Of a stretch of DNA of 33,752 bases, positions 1 to 7,728 are shown one piece after another. Below the pieces are notes generated by a model. It was not told the DNA's origin. It worked only from the letters and a program-made list of their open reading frames with translations, and did no database searches. Every line of letters begins with the position of its first letter. The first letter of the stretch is position 1. The DNA is taken from positions 1 through 33,752 of the forward strand of contig JANYCD010000002.1 of the NCBI GenBank assembly GCA_025360425.1, read 5' to 3'. A program made the position numbers and the translations under genes. Source of the stretch: Sterolibacteriaceae bacterium. GTDB taxonomy: Bacteria > Pseudomonadota > Gammaproteobacteria > Burkholderiales > Rhodocyclaceae.

Positions 1-168
1 GCTCTCCGCCCGCCAACCCATCGTCCATTGCACCGTGTTGTCGAACTGCATGTCCCAATCCGGACCTGCGTCCACTTTGAAAGCGTGCGCCGTGCCAGCC
101 GTACATACGGCCGCGACTGCTAACGTAAGCGCTTTCAACGAAAATCGGTTCTTTTTAATACCCCTCAT
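1..168 (-). CDS. DUF1302-like outer membrane protein, N-terminal part (runs off the window)
   Basis: The first 56 codons of a leftward gene are present; the rest lies beyond the left edge. The start ATG at 168-166 has an AGGAG ribosome site just upstream (about 174-179). The protein opens with a clear Sec signal peptide: basic residues (RGIKKNR), a hydrophobic core, and a likely cleavage after AHA near residue 29. The mature start, with FKVDAGPDWDMQFDN and then TVQWTMGWRAES, resembles DUF1302 proteins, which are large beta-rich envelope proteins often found beside steroid or hydrophobic-compound degradation genes. The family call rests on this short N-terminus only. An operator-like site at 209-222 lies about 40 bases upstream of the start. 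A role in uptake or binding of the hydrophobic substrate is inference. Confidence 0.66.
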   Translation of the reverse strand, partial: MRGIKKNRFSLKALTLAVAAVCTAGTAHAFKVDAGPDWDMQFDNTVQWTMGWRAES

Positions 169-208
169 TGCTCTTCTCCTTTATCACGAATTTAGTTCAC
201 ATTTACTC

Positions 209-222
209 AACAAACGCTGGTT
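209..222. promoter_or_regulatory. Putative TetR operator, site 1 (upstream of the DUF1302 gene)
   Basis: AACAAACGCTGGTT matches the island motif AACAA-N4-T-N-GTT. It is an imperfect dyad with AAC...GTT ends. It lies 41 bases upstream of the leftward start at 168. I could not assign a convincing -35/-10 pair here, so this is the least supported of the five sites together with site 5. Confidence 0.45.
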
Positions 223-315
223 TGACAGATGGCGAAACGGTGGCGATGGTAATTCAACTTCAGCGACTTGAAATAGCTAATTTCATTATTTGTATTATTT
301 ATACCACACTACCAC

Positions 316-1452
316 TCACAGCCCCATATCCTTGGCTATGATGCTGCGCAGAATTTCGTTGGTGCCGCCGCCGACCATGCCGTGCTTGGCCTCGCGGAAG
401 TAGCGTTCCATGTCGTATTCGGGCAGTTGCGCATAGCCGCCCAGGGCCTGCATGCCATTGAAGGCAATTCTGAACAGGGTTTCCGAGGTGATCAGCTTGG
501 CCATCGAGACTTCCTTGACCGCGCGTTCGCCGCGCGCCATCTTGCTCGCAGCGGAATAAACCAAGAGGCGGGCGGCAGCGAGCTCTGCCTCGTTTTGCGC
601 CATCCTGTGCTTGAGCACCTGGAATGACGACAGGGGTTTGCCGAATTGCTTGCGGTCCTTGGTATAGCGGATGGTGTCATCCAGTGCGGTACGCGCATTT
701 CCAACCTGCGAAGCGGCAATGCTGAGGCGTTCATATTCCAGATGCTCGCCGATGTAATGCCAACCTCTGCCCACTTCGCCAAGGATCGCGTTCTTTGGAA
801 TGCGCATGTTGTCCATGAAAAATTCCGTTGTGCCCAGACTCTTGCGGACGACGGTGTTCATCTTCTTGATGTCCAGGCCCGGCGTCGTGTTCGGTACCAG
901 GAAAAGACTGAATCCGTTATAACGGTCCTGGTCTGTCCGCGCCAGAATCGCGATGGTCGCCCCCGGCAATTGCGCCCCGGAGCACCACACCTTGTTGCCG
1001 TTCAACACCCATTCGTCACCTTCGAGGCGCGCCGTGGAACGCGCCGACGCGGCGTCCGAACCTGAGCCGGGTTCGCTGATCGATATTGAAAACTTGGCGT
1101 CGCCCTTCAGAAAGGGTTGCAGGTATTTTTGTTTTTGCTCAGGCGTTCCGTGGCGCGAAATATTCCCTGCGGTGAACATTGAGGTCATGATGCAGGCGGC
1201 GGTATCGAGGCTATGCTTGCCGATGGCCTCGCAAAAGATCGCGAACATGATGGGATCAGCGGCGACTCCACCATCCTCTTCCGGCACCATCAGCCCCAGC
1301 CAGCCCTGATCGGCCATTTTTCGATATACATCTTCAGGAAAATCGCGGTTGGCGTCATGTTCCCGGGTGTATTCGCGACTGACTTCCTTCTCCATGAATG
1401 AATGGAGGGTGTCGTGCCAGATACGCTGTTCTTCAGTGAAGCTGAAATCCAT
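316..1452 (-). CDS. Acyl-CoA dehydrogenase
   Basis: FAD-dependent acyl-CoA dehydrogenase of 378 residues, the usual family length. It should introduce an alpha-beta double bond into an acyl-CoA. I chose the ATG at 1452 (MDFSFTEEQ), which has AAAGGAAAG upstream. The reading frame stays open to 1620, but the added 56 residues do not look like this family. The FAD/substrate signature FSISISEPGSGSD is at 121-133. At the MCAD catalytic Glu position (normally YEGT) the protein has GGGT at 361-364. A Glu in LEYERL (residue 241) matches the alternative catalytic Glu of isovaleryl-CoA and long-chain acyl-CoA dehydrogenases. It is transcribed away from the acyl-CoA synthetase at 1718, with an operator-like site between them. 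It probably acts on the CoA ester made by that ligase; the substrate is unknown. Confidence 0.92.
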   Translation of the reverse strand: MDFSFTEEQRIWHDTLHSFMEKEVSREYTREHDANRDFPEDVYRKMADQGWLGLMVPEEDGGVAADPIMFAIFCEAIGKHSLDTAACIMTSMFTAGNISRHGTPEQKQKYLQPFLKGDAKFSISISEPGSGSDAASARSTARLEGDEWVLNGNKVWCSGAQLPGATIAILARTDQDRYNGFSLFLVPNTTPGLDIKKMNTVVRKSLGTTEFFMDNMRIPKNAILGEVGRGWHYIGEHLEYERLSIAASQVGNARTALDDTIRYTKDRKQFGKPLSSFQVLKHRMAQNEAELAAARLLVYSAASKMARGERAVKEVSMAKLITSETLFRIAFNGMQALGGYAQLPEYDMERYFREAKHGMVGGGTNEILRSIIAKDMGL

Positions 1453-1613
1453 GAACTTTCCTTTTTGAATCGTAGCGTTGACGCCGATTGCTGCAACCTG
1501 TCGTGCAGGTAAAAGTACGAGAGGCCGGATTGAAGCTGCGGTTGGTGTAATTGGCTTGTGTTCGTCGCAGGGTCCAAGCGCTGCTTGACGCTGCATGATT
1601 TCGCTACGGTGGT

Positions 1614-1643
1614 TTGACAAACAGCAATGGTGCGAAGTACATT
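1614..1643 (+). promoter_or_regulatory. Probable sigma70 promoter of the acyl-CoA synthetase gene
   Basis: TTGACA (1614-1619), an 18-base spacer and TACATT (1638-1643). Operator site 2 begins two bases after the -10 box. The same layout is repeated in front of the P450 and MaoC genes. Confidence 0.5.
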
Positions 1644-1645
1644 AA

Positions 1646-1659
1646 AACAAATGTTAGTT
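1646..1659. promoter_or_regulatory. Putative TetR operator, site 2 (divergent acd / acyl-CoA synthetase)
   Basis: AACAAATGTTAGTT is an imperfect dyad, 10 of 14 bases symmetric. It follows the rightward -10 box directly and overlaps the possible leftward -10 box, so one bound repressor could close both divergent promoters. Confidence 0.6.
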
Positions 1660-1679
1660 GGGTTGATTTATGTTGTCAA
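1651..1679 (-). promoter_or_regulatory. Possible sigma70 promoter of the acyl-CoA dehydrogenase gene
   Basis: On the minus strand, TTGACA (1674-1679), a 17-base spacer and TAACAT (1651-1656). The -10 hexamer lies inside operator site 2. The leader to the ATG at 1452 would be about 190 bases, which is long and lowers confidence. Confidence 0.35.
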
Positions 1680-1717
1680 GCCGACTCGAATCAACTCGAT
1701 AAAACCGAAACCTATTC

Positions 1718-3460
1718 ATGATTTTTACGCCGTCCCAACGCCGTGAGCTGCTCGAAGCGCGCTATCCGGTCTGGAAACCGATGACCATTTCGCAGGCGCT
1801 GGACGCAGCGACAGTTGAGTTCGGTACCCGACCGTTGGTCATTACGGATGAGCGGAACTACAGCTACCAGGACATCCAGGATTGGTCGCGACGCCTGGCT
1901 TCAGGCTTGATCGCCCGCGGCGTACGCGCGGGCGATCATGTCGCGATCATTCTCGCCAACTACCCGGAATATGTCGCAGCTAAATATGCCATCGCGCGGG
2001 TCGGCGCGGCGGCGGTGCCGATCAACTACCTGCTGAGACGCCAGGAGCTGCGCTACATACTTGAGCAATCGGATACTACCGTGCTCATCACCATGAACCG
2101 GCTGCGCGATCACCACTATCTGGACAACCTGGATGAAATTGCGCCCGGCTGGGCCACCGCTGGTGGCGGTTCGCATCTGCCCATGTTGCGTGACGTCTTT
2201 GTGTTTTCTACCGATGACGCGCGGCGCGCGGGCACCGCGGATCTCGACGATCTGGCGCGGCTGGCCACGGCGCAGAGCGACGCCGAGCTGGCGCGGCGCG
2301 AAGCAAGCGCCGACTCTGGCTCCCTCTGCGACGTAATTTATACCTCCGGCACCACGGGCCGCCCCAAAGGGGTCATGCTCAGCCACGACATGATTCTGCG
2401 TGCGGCCTATGCCTCGGTCTACACCCGCGCGTTTGAAGACGGCCGCCGCATTCTTTTTGCACTGCCGATGTATCACGTCTTCGGCTATGTGGAATGTTTG
2501 ATCGCGTGCGCCTTCAGCGGCGGCGCAATTATTCCGCATGTCGCTTTTGATGCCGAGCAGATGATCGCGGCGGCGGAACGCCATCACGCCAGTGAAATCG
2601 TTTGCGTGCCGGTGATGACGCTCAAGCTGCTGGAGGTGGTGCGCCAGCGTGGTTTTGATCATTCGAGCCTGATCGCCATGTTCAATTCTGGCGGGGCGTC
2701 GCCGGCGACGATCTGGCAGGAGATCCGCGATGTGCTCGGCGCGCGCGAGATTCTTACCGGTTACGGCATGACCGAAACGACCGCTTCGACGACGTGCACA
2801 TTTCCGGAAGGTCCGGACGACAAGCTGCTCACTACCAATGGACGACTCAAGTACGCGGGGGTCGCGGGCGATCCCGCGCTGGATGGGCTGCTTGCCTTGT
2901 ACAAGACCATCGACCCGGAAACCGGCGCCGACCTGCCGGTTGGGATGCCTGGCGAGCTGGTTGCGCGCGGCCCCATCGTCACCGCCGGTTACTATAAAAA
3001 GCCGGAGGAAACTGCCGCCGCATTCAACGCCGCAGGTTGGCTGCATACGGGTGATATTGGTATCGTCGATGCAGAGGGTTACCTGACACTCACCGGGCGC
3101 ATCAAGGAAACCTATCGTTGTGGCGGCGAAATGGTCATGCCGCGTGAAATCGAGGAACTCGTCAGCGAGCACCCATTGGTTGGTCAAGCCTTTGTCATCG
3201 GCATCCCCGATGCCAAGATGGGGGAAATTGGCTGTGTCTGCATCGTCCCTGCTGGTGAGCAGCGCCCGGCGCCACAGGAAATCGTCGATCTGTGCGCCCG
3301 CCGGCTGGCGCGTTTCAAGGTACCCGGTCATGTGATCTTCCTCTCCGCCCAGGAGATTCCTTACACGGCAACCGGCAGGGCGCAAAAATTTCTCCTTGCC
3401 GAGATTGCCCAGCAGCAACTGGTTGCCTCGGGCAATCCGCCCGCCTTGCGGCCGTCTTGA
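1718..3460 (+). CDS. Acyl-CoA synthetase (AMP-binding, FadD-like)
   Basis: ANL-superfamily ligase of 580 residues, expected to activate a carboxylic acid through an acyl-adenylate and load it on CoA. The P-loop YTSGTTGRPKG is at 208-218, YGMTE at 349-353, HTGDIG at 443-448, and the hinge region at 460-479 includes GGE and PREIE. In the C-terminal domain the A10 motif reads ATGRAQKF (551-558): the usual catalytic Lys of the GK pair is Arg554, with Lys557 three residues later. No strong ribosome site precedes the ATG at 1718. It lies between the divergent promoter region and the P450 operon. A likely substrate is the acid released by the ring-opening hydrolase at 4841, but that is inference. 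Confidence 0.92.
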   Translation: MIFTPSQRRELLEARYPVWKPMTISQALDAATVEFGTRPLVITDERNYSYQDIQDWSRRLASGLIARGVRAGDHVAIILANYPEYVAAKYAIARVGAAAVPINYLLRRQELRYILEQSDTTVLITMNRLRDHHYLDNLDEIAPGWATAGGGSHLPMLRDVFVFSTDDARRAGTADLDDLARLATAQSDAELARREASADSGSLCDVIYTSGTTGRPKGVMLSHDMILRAAYASVYTRAFEDGRRILFALPMYHVFGYVECLIACAFSGGAIIPHVAFDAEQMIAAAERHHASEIVCVPVMTLKLLEVVRQRGFDHSSLIAMFNSGGASPATIWQEIRDVLGAREILTGYGMTETTASTTCTFPEGPDDKLLTTNGRLKYAGVAGDPALDGLLALYKTIDPETGADLPVGMPGELVARGPIVTAGYYKKPEETAAAFNAAGWLHTGDIGIVDAEGYLTLTGRIKETYRCGGEMVMPREIEELVSEHPLVGQAFVIGIPDAKMGEIGCVCIVPAGEQRPAPQEIVDLCARRLARFKVPGHVIFLSAQEIPYTATGRAQKFLLAEIAQQQLVASGNPPALRPS

Positions 3461-3478
3461 ATCAGCCTCCATGCCGTG

Positions 3479-3508
3479 TTGACACGGTGTTCCGATAACG
3501 GGTAGAGT
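3479..3508 (+). promoter_or_regulatory. Probable sigma70 promoter of the P450 operon
   Basis: TTGACA (3479-3484), an 18-base spacer and TAGAGT (3503-3508). The predicted transcription start falls inside the palindromic operator at 3514-3529. Confidence 0.55.
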
Positions 3509-3513
3509 CGAAA

Positions 3514-3529
3514 AAACAATCGATTGTTT
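3514..3529. promoter_or_regulatory. Putative TetR operator, site 3 (P450 operon)
   Basis: AAACAATCGATTGTTT is a perfect 16-base palindrome, the most symmetric of the five island sites. It starts five bases after the -10 box and ends 68 bases before the P450 start, the expected position for steric repression. Confidence 0.65.
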
Positions 3530-3597
3530 GTCGCGTCCCACGGAATGCAATATCCTCGACAATCGCCACGAATTTTCAAACGCTTGAGGAAAAAATA

Positions 3598-4836
3598 ATG
3601 AGCACGTCAGTTAAGCAAGCCGATTCGGACAAGACACCGACGAAGGAAGAGTTGATCGCGCGATTTGGTCGCGACATATTCAACGACTTCGACTACAACG
3701 ATCCGATGTTCAACACCAAGTTCAACGAAACTCTGGAAGCCCATCTGGAGCATTGCCCGGTGGCGCACAGCAAGGTCGGTACCGGGTATTGGTGGGTGAG
3801 CCGCAATGAAGACGTGCGTCGTATTGGTCAAGATTGGAAAACGTTCTCCAGCGCCAAGGGTTACCAACCCAACCGGCCCGAAGGTCTGCCACTTCTGTTG
3901 CCGGAAGAAAGTGATCCGCCCATCCACACCGCGTGGCGGACTGTCATTGACCCGCACCTCAGCCCCAAGACGGTTGCCAGCTACGATGCGAATATTCGCG
4001 CCGACGTCAATACGCTGATCGACGGTTTCATCAACAAGGGAGAGTGCGAATTCCTTAGCGAGTTCGGTGTTCTGTTACCCGGATGGGCGTATTTCAAGAA
4101 CATTCTCGGCGTGCCGGTTGACGACCTTACCAAGTTGGTCGACGGCGTCGAGCAGGGAACATTTGGCCCGGTCGATGACCGCGGTGGGCATTTTGCCTTC
4201 GTATTCGAATATCTCGACAATTACCTCAAGGTTCGCGCCACGCAGCCACCAAAAGGTGACATGGTCGATACCATTCTCGCCGGTGTGATCTACGAAGGCG
4301 GCCAACCGTCAACATGGGCTGACAAGGTCAGCATCCTGGTCGACCTGACATTTGGCGGGATTGCCACCACGACCTATGTGATGGCATCGGCGATTCATTA
4401 CCTCGCCACCAACCCCGCTGATCGCGAATGGCTTCTCAACAATCCGGACCAGATGTCCAATGCAATCGAAGAATTCGCGCGGGTTTTTCCACCCATCGTT
4501 GGGCTGGGGCGCACCTGCACCCGCGACGTCGAGGTCGCCGGCACGCAGATGAAGGAGGGCGACTTCGTGATGCTGGCCTATTCCGCCAGTTCGCGCGATC
4601 CAAGGGTCATCGACAATCCGCACAAGGTGGATCTCACGCGCAAGAACGTGATTCACTCCACTTTTGGCGTCGGCAAGCATCGTTGCATTGGCTCCAATCT
4701 CGCCCGCCTGGAACTGCGCGCGACGTTGGAGGAATGGCTCAAGCGCATTCCGAAATTCTCAATGAAACCCGGTACGGAACCGACGTACGAGACTGCCTTT
4801 CTGCGCTCGATGCGCAAACTTGAACTGGTGTTCTGA
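3598..4836 (+). CDS. Cytochrome P450 monooxygenase
   Basis: Soluble bacterial (class I type) P450 of 412 residues with no membrane anchor. The K-helix ExxR is E292-R295. The heme-ligand loop [10 protein letters not shown] (356-365) carries the thiolate Cys363. The I-helix oxygen-activation motif reads GGIATT (253-258): Thr257 aligns with Thr252 of P450cam, but the preceding acid is Ala256. The start has a GAGG ribosome site. It heads a four-gene operon with a ring-opening hydrolase, a ferredoxin and an SDR. It should hydroxylate an unactivated carbon of the substrate, taking electrons from the ferredoxin at 5678. No ferredoxin reductase is present in the window, so that partner must be elsewhere. 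I cannot assign the CYP family by eye. Confidence 0.95.
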   Translation: MSTSVKQADSDKTPTKEELIARFGRDIFNDFDYNDPMFNTKFNETLEAHLEHCPVAHSKVGTGYWWVSRNEDVRRIGQDWKTFSSAKGYQPNRPEGLPLLLPEESDPPIHTAWRTVIDPHLSPKTVASYDANIRADVNTLIDGFINKGECEFLSEFGVLLPGWAYFKNILGVPVDDLTKLVDGVEQGTFGPVDDRGGHFAFVFEYLDNYLKVRATQPPKGDMVDTILAGVIYEGGQPSTWADKVSILVDLTFGGIATTTYVMASAIHYLATNPADREWLLNNPDQMSNAIEEFARVFPPIVGLGRTCTRDVEVAGTQMKEGDFVMLAYSASSRDPRVIDNPHKVDLTRKNVIHSTFGVGKHRCIGSNLARLELRATLEEWLKRIPKFSMKPGTEPTYETAFLRSMRKLELVF

Positions 4837-4840
4837 GAAC

Positions 4841-5629
4841 ATGTCTTCAGTCGCCGCACGATTCGATCAATACCGCAACCGCTATCAGAATATAAAACTG
4901 GAGCGTGAGGACGGCATCCTCACCATGACCCTGCAAACCAACGGGGGTAACTTCGTCTGGAGCGCCCTTGCCCATGAGGAACTGGGTTATTGCTTCACCG
5001 ACATTGGTACGGATCGCGACAACAAGGTCGTCATCATGACCAGCACCGGCGACAACTGGTGTGCCGAGATTGACGCGGGCAGTTTCAAGTTGAGCAACGC
5101 GGGCGACTGGGATTTGACCATCTATGATGGTCGCCGCTTGCTGCTCAACTTGCTGGATATCGAGGTTCCGGTCATTAGCGCGGTAAATGGCCCGGCGCGG
5201 ATTCATCCGGAAATTCCGGTGTTGTCCGATATTGTCATCGCCTCTGAAACCGCCTTGTTTCAGGATGCGCCGCATTTCATGTCCGGCATCGTGCCGGGCG
5301 ATGGCGCCCATATTGTATGGCCGCATCTGCTGGGCGCCAATCGAGGGCGCTATTTCCTGCTCACGGGTCAGGAACTCGACGCGCGCACCGCACTTGAGTA
5401 CGGCGCAGTGAGTGAGGTCGTGCCGCCGGCCCGGCTCATGGCGCGGGCAAAAGAACTTGCCACAATGATTGCCGCCAAGCCGCAGTTGACGAGGCGTTAC
5501 AGTCGTATTGCGCTCACTCAGCGCATCAAGCGTCTGATGCATGAAGGCCTCGGTTACGGATTGGCAATTGAAGCGCTTGCGGCGATCGACCAGTTGCCTA
5601 CCGAGGGTCGGATGAAGTCGTCAAAATAA
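4841..5629 (+). CDS. Crotonase-fold beta-diketone hydrolase, 6-oxocamphor hydrolase (CamK)-like
   Basis: Crotonase-superfamily protein of 262 residues. It closely resembles, from memory, 6-oxocamphor hydrolase of Rhodococcus, which opens a bicyclic beta-diketone by a hydrolytic retro-Claisen reaction without CoA. The four catalytic-site residues reported for that enzyme occur here at the same numbers: His122 (in IHPEIP), His145 (in DAPHF), Asp154 (in VPGDGAH) and Glu244 (in [10 protein letters not shown]). The stretch [16 protein letters not shown] (175-190) is also characteristic. I chose the ATG at 4841, four bases after the P450 stop, because the numbering then matches; an upstream in-frame start at 4820 would lie inside the P450 gene. 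Its place after a P450 and before a dehydrogenase fits a hydroxylate, oxidise, cleave sequence. The true substrate may be another cyclic diketone. Confidence 0.85.
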   Translation: MSSVAARFDQYRNRYQNIKLEREDGILTMTLQTNGGNFVWSALAHEELGYCFTDIGTDRDNKVVIMTSTGDNWCAEIDAGSFKLSNAGDWDLTIYDGRRLLLNLLDIEVPVISAVNGPARIHPEIPVLSDIVIASETALFQDAPHFMSGIVPGDGAHIVWPHLLGANRGRYFLLTGQELDARTALEYGAVSEVVPPARLMARAKELATMIAAKPQLTRRYSRIALTQRIKRLMHEGLGYGLAIEALAAIDQLPTEGRMKSSK

Positions 5630-5677
5630 ACAATCCCCTTCCCGAAAATACAATTTCAAGCAACGAGGAGAAATGCA

Positions 5678-5878
5678 ATGAAAGCAATAATCGACGGAGA
5701 ACTATGCTCCGGCCACGGACGTTGCGAGGCAATGGGGGCGAGCGCATATACCCTTGATGACAATGGTTACAACGCAGAACGTGGCAAGACAATCGTCATC
5801 AAACCGGGAAATGAAGACGCTGCCCGGATGGGTGCCGAGGCTTGCCCGGAACGTGCAATCACACTCGTCGAAGACTGA
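5678..5878 (+). CDS. Small P450-type ferredoxin ([3Fe-4S] or [4Fe-4S])
   Basis: A 66-residue ferredoxin with the short single-cluster pattern C10-x2-H13-x2-C16 and C56-P. The second usual cysteine position is His, as in ferredoxins that pair with bacterial P450s. A GAGGAG ribosome site precedes the start. It sits 48 bases after the hydrolase and six bases before the SDR, in the P450 operon, so it is very likely the electron donor to the P450 at 3598. Whether the cluster is 3Fe or 4Fe cannot be told from sequence. Confidence 0.92.
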   Translation: MKAIIDGELCSGHGRCEAMGASAYTLDDNGYNAERGKTIVIKPGNEDAARMGAEACPERAITLVED

Positions 5879-5884
5879 GCCGTA

Positions 5885-6844
5885 ATGTCGGAACTTCGCT
5901 TTGATGGCCGGGTAGCCCTGATCACCGGCGCTGGTGGCTCGATCGGCCGCGCTCACGCAATGCTTCTGGCTGCGCGTGGTGCAAAGATCGTGGTCAATGA
6001 CTACAACATCACCGTTGCCGGCGAGCCAGGCAAACCCGGGGCGAACCCAGGCGAAAAAGTTGCCGCAGAACTTTGCGCCATGGGGGCTGATGCGATCTTC
6101 AATGGCGACAGCGTTGCAGATCCCGAAGGTGCCGGGCGCATGGTTCAGGCGGCGCTGGACAAATTCGGACGCTTGGATATTGTCGTCAATAACGCCGCAA
6201 TCGCCGTTTGCAATTTCGTTCATGAAGAACCCGGACCTTTGTACGAGCGCAACATGAAGATTCTGCTCGAAGGATCGATGTTCGTGGTGCGCGCTGCCTG
6301 GGAACAGATGAAGAAGCAGCAGTTCGGCCGCATCCTGAATACCAGCTCCGGATCCATTTTCGGCTTCAATCAGCCCGACGGTAACTGGTGGGGTTCCTAC
6401 GTGATTGCCAAATCAGCCGTCGTCGCTTACACGCGCCAGCTCGGCGGCTATGGCGAGCAGTTTGGCATCAAGGCCAACGCAATTCTGCCGCTGGCCTACA
6501 GCCGCCAGAACTGGGATCTGCTGAAAGGCACTCCGGAAGGCGACTTCATGGAGAAATACACACCGCCAGAAAAGGTCGCCACGGCGTCCGGCTATCTGCT
6601 GCACGACGAGTGCCCCATCAGTGGCGCTGCGTTCAGTGTCAGTGGTGGCCGCATCGCCCGGATCGTCTATGCAGAGCCGCTGGGCTACCACCATCCGCAA
6701 CTCACCCCTGAGGATGTCCGTGATAATTGGGCACAGGTCATGGGTCAGGTTGGCAGCGATTTCCGACTGAGCGAGTTTTTTGAGGTTCCCAGTCTGTGGC
6801 AGGAATCTGCTTTGATGCGCGCTGCCGGCGTGGGTAAGGACTGA
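5885..6844 (+). CDS. Short-chain dehydrogenase/reductase (MFE-2-like)
   Basis: NAD(P)-dependent SDR of 319 residues, longer than the classical 250. The cofactor motif TGAGGSIG is near residues 15-22, followed by NNAA, the catalytic serine region NTSSGS and the active-site YVIAK. The long insertion after VVNDYN and the C-terminal extension resemble the dehydrogenase part of MFE-2-type enzymes. It starts six bases after the ferredoxin and closes the operon. The simplest role is oxidation of the P450-made alcohol to a ketone, giving the beta-diketone that the CamK-like enzyme opens. Action on a hydroxyacyl-CoA is the alternative. Confidence 0.9.
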   Translation: MSELRFDGRVALITGAGGSIGRAHAMLLAARGAKIVVNDYNITVAGEPGKPGANPGEKVAAELCAMGADAIFNGDSVADPEGAGRMVQAALDKFGRLDIVVNNAAIAVCNFVHEEPGPLYERNMKILLEGSMFVVRAAWEQMKKQQFGRILNTSSGSIFGFNQPDGNWWGSYVIAKSAVVAYTRQLGGYGEQFGIKANAILPLAYSRQNWDLLKGTPEGDFMEKYTPPEKVATASGYLLHDECPISGAAFSVSGGRIARIVYAEPLGYHHPQLTPEDVRDNWAQVMGQVGSDFRLSEFFEVPSLWQESALMRAAGVGKD

Positions 6845-6892
6845 CCAGCCTTTCGAGCGGACGGTTGGATGCATCCGCGTTTTGGATGCAAC

Positions 6893-6922
6893 AAGTGGAT
6901 CGTCAACTGCGACGATCCACTT
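6893..6922. terminator. Bidirectional terminator between convergent operons
   Basis: A perfect 12-base stem (6893-6904 with 6911-6922, arm AAGTGGATCGTC) encloses a six-base loop and is followed by CTACTTTT. It lies between the ends of two convergent SDR genes and can serve both directions. Confidence 0.75.
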
Positions 6923-6950
6923 CTACTTTTGCGGCTGAATGCGGCTACCG

Positions 6951-7691
6951 CTATAAGGAGGTATAGCCTCCATCGATCAGAATGGTCGAACCGGTGATGA
7001 ACGAGGACTCGTCGCTGGCGAGGAACAACGCCAGATTCGCCACTTCGGACGCCTCGGCCATGCGGCCCATGGGCGTTGCCTTGTAAACCACATCGAGCGC
7101 CGCCTGATCCATGCCAGCGGTCATGCCGGTTTTGATGGGACCAGGCAGGATGGCGTTCACGCGAATTTTCTTGCCCGCATATTCCGTTGCTGCCGCCTTG
7201 GTCATCATGACCACCGCCGCCTTGGCACCACAGTAGGCAATTTGGGCATGGAACGCGACGACGGACGCCATTGATGCCGTGTTAACGATGGATCCACCGC
7301 CCTGCTTGAGCATGAGGGGAATGGCGTAGCGGATGCCGAGAAATACGGAGCGGGCATTAACGGCCATTACCTGGTCATAGCCCTCCTCGGAATATTCCCC
7401 GGCAAGGTTCATTTCGCCGATGATCGACGCGTTGTTGTAGAGAATATCGAGTCGGCCGAATTCGGAAACCGCCTTGGCCAACATGGCCTGCACGTCCTTG
7501 CCTTTGGAAACGTCGGCGTGAAAGGGCAGACAGTTGGCGCCAATACGCTTGGCCACATCTTCCTGCTTACCCGAAATATCGACGATGACGACTTTCGCAC
7601 CTTCGCGGCAAAACAGTTCTGCCGATGCGGCACCAATGCCCGAGCCCGCACCGGTGATAACGGCAACTTTTCCTGCCAGTCTTCCTGCCAT
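6951..7691 (-). CDS. Short-chain dehydrogenase/reductase (classical)
   Basis: Classical SDR of 246 residues: TGAGSGIG at 13-20, NNAS at 86-89, Ser140, Tyr153 and Lys157 (YCGAK), and the C-terminal FITGSTILIDGG. I chose the ATG at 7691 (MAGRLAGKVAVITGAG) with AAGGACGAG upstream; the frame is open to 7832, but that extension would overlap the CoA-transferase and has no family resemblance. It is the last gene of the ten-gene leftward operon, 37 bases after the CoA-transferase. It probably oxidises a hydroxyl on an intermediate, either free or CoA-linked; the substrate is unknown. Confidence 0.92.
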   Translation of the reverse strand: MAGRLAGKVAVITGAGSGIGAASAELFCREGAKVVIVDISGKQEDVAKRIGANCLPFHADVSKGKDVQAMLAKAVSEFGRLDILYNNASIIGEMNLAGEYSEEGYDQVMAVNARSVFLGIRYAIPLMLKQGGGSIVNTASMASVVAFHAQIAYCGAKAAVVMMTKAAATEYAGKKIRVNAILPGPIKTGMTAGMDQAALDVVYKATPMGRMAEASEVANLALFLASDESSFITGSTILIDGGYTSL

Positions 7692-7728
7692 TTCTCTCGT
7701 CCTTTTTAGTGTTAAAACCGAATCCGAT

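Noticed and set aside
35-271. Rightward 78-codon frame at the left edge
   Set aside because: The opposite strand carries a start with a good ribosome site and a clear signal peptide; this frame covers the same DNA and the intergenic region.
1901-3562. Long leftward open frame of 553 codons opposite the acyl-CoA synthetase
   Set aside because: It has no recognisable domain, is rich in Arg, His and Asp as shadow frames are, and lies opposite a clear ligase with all motifs.
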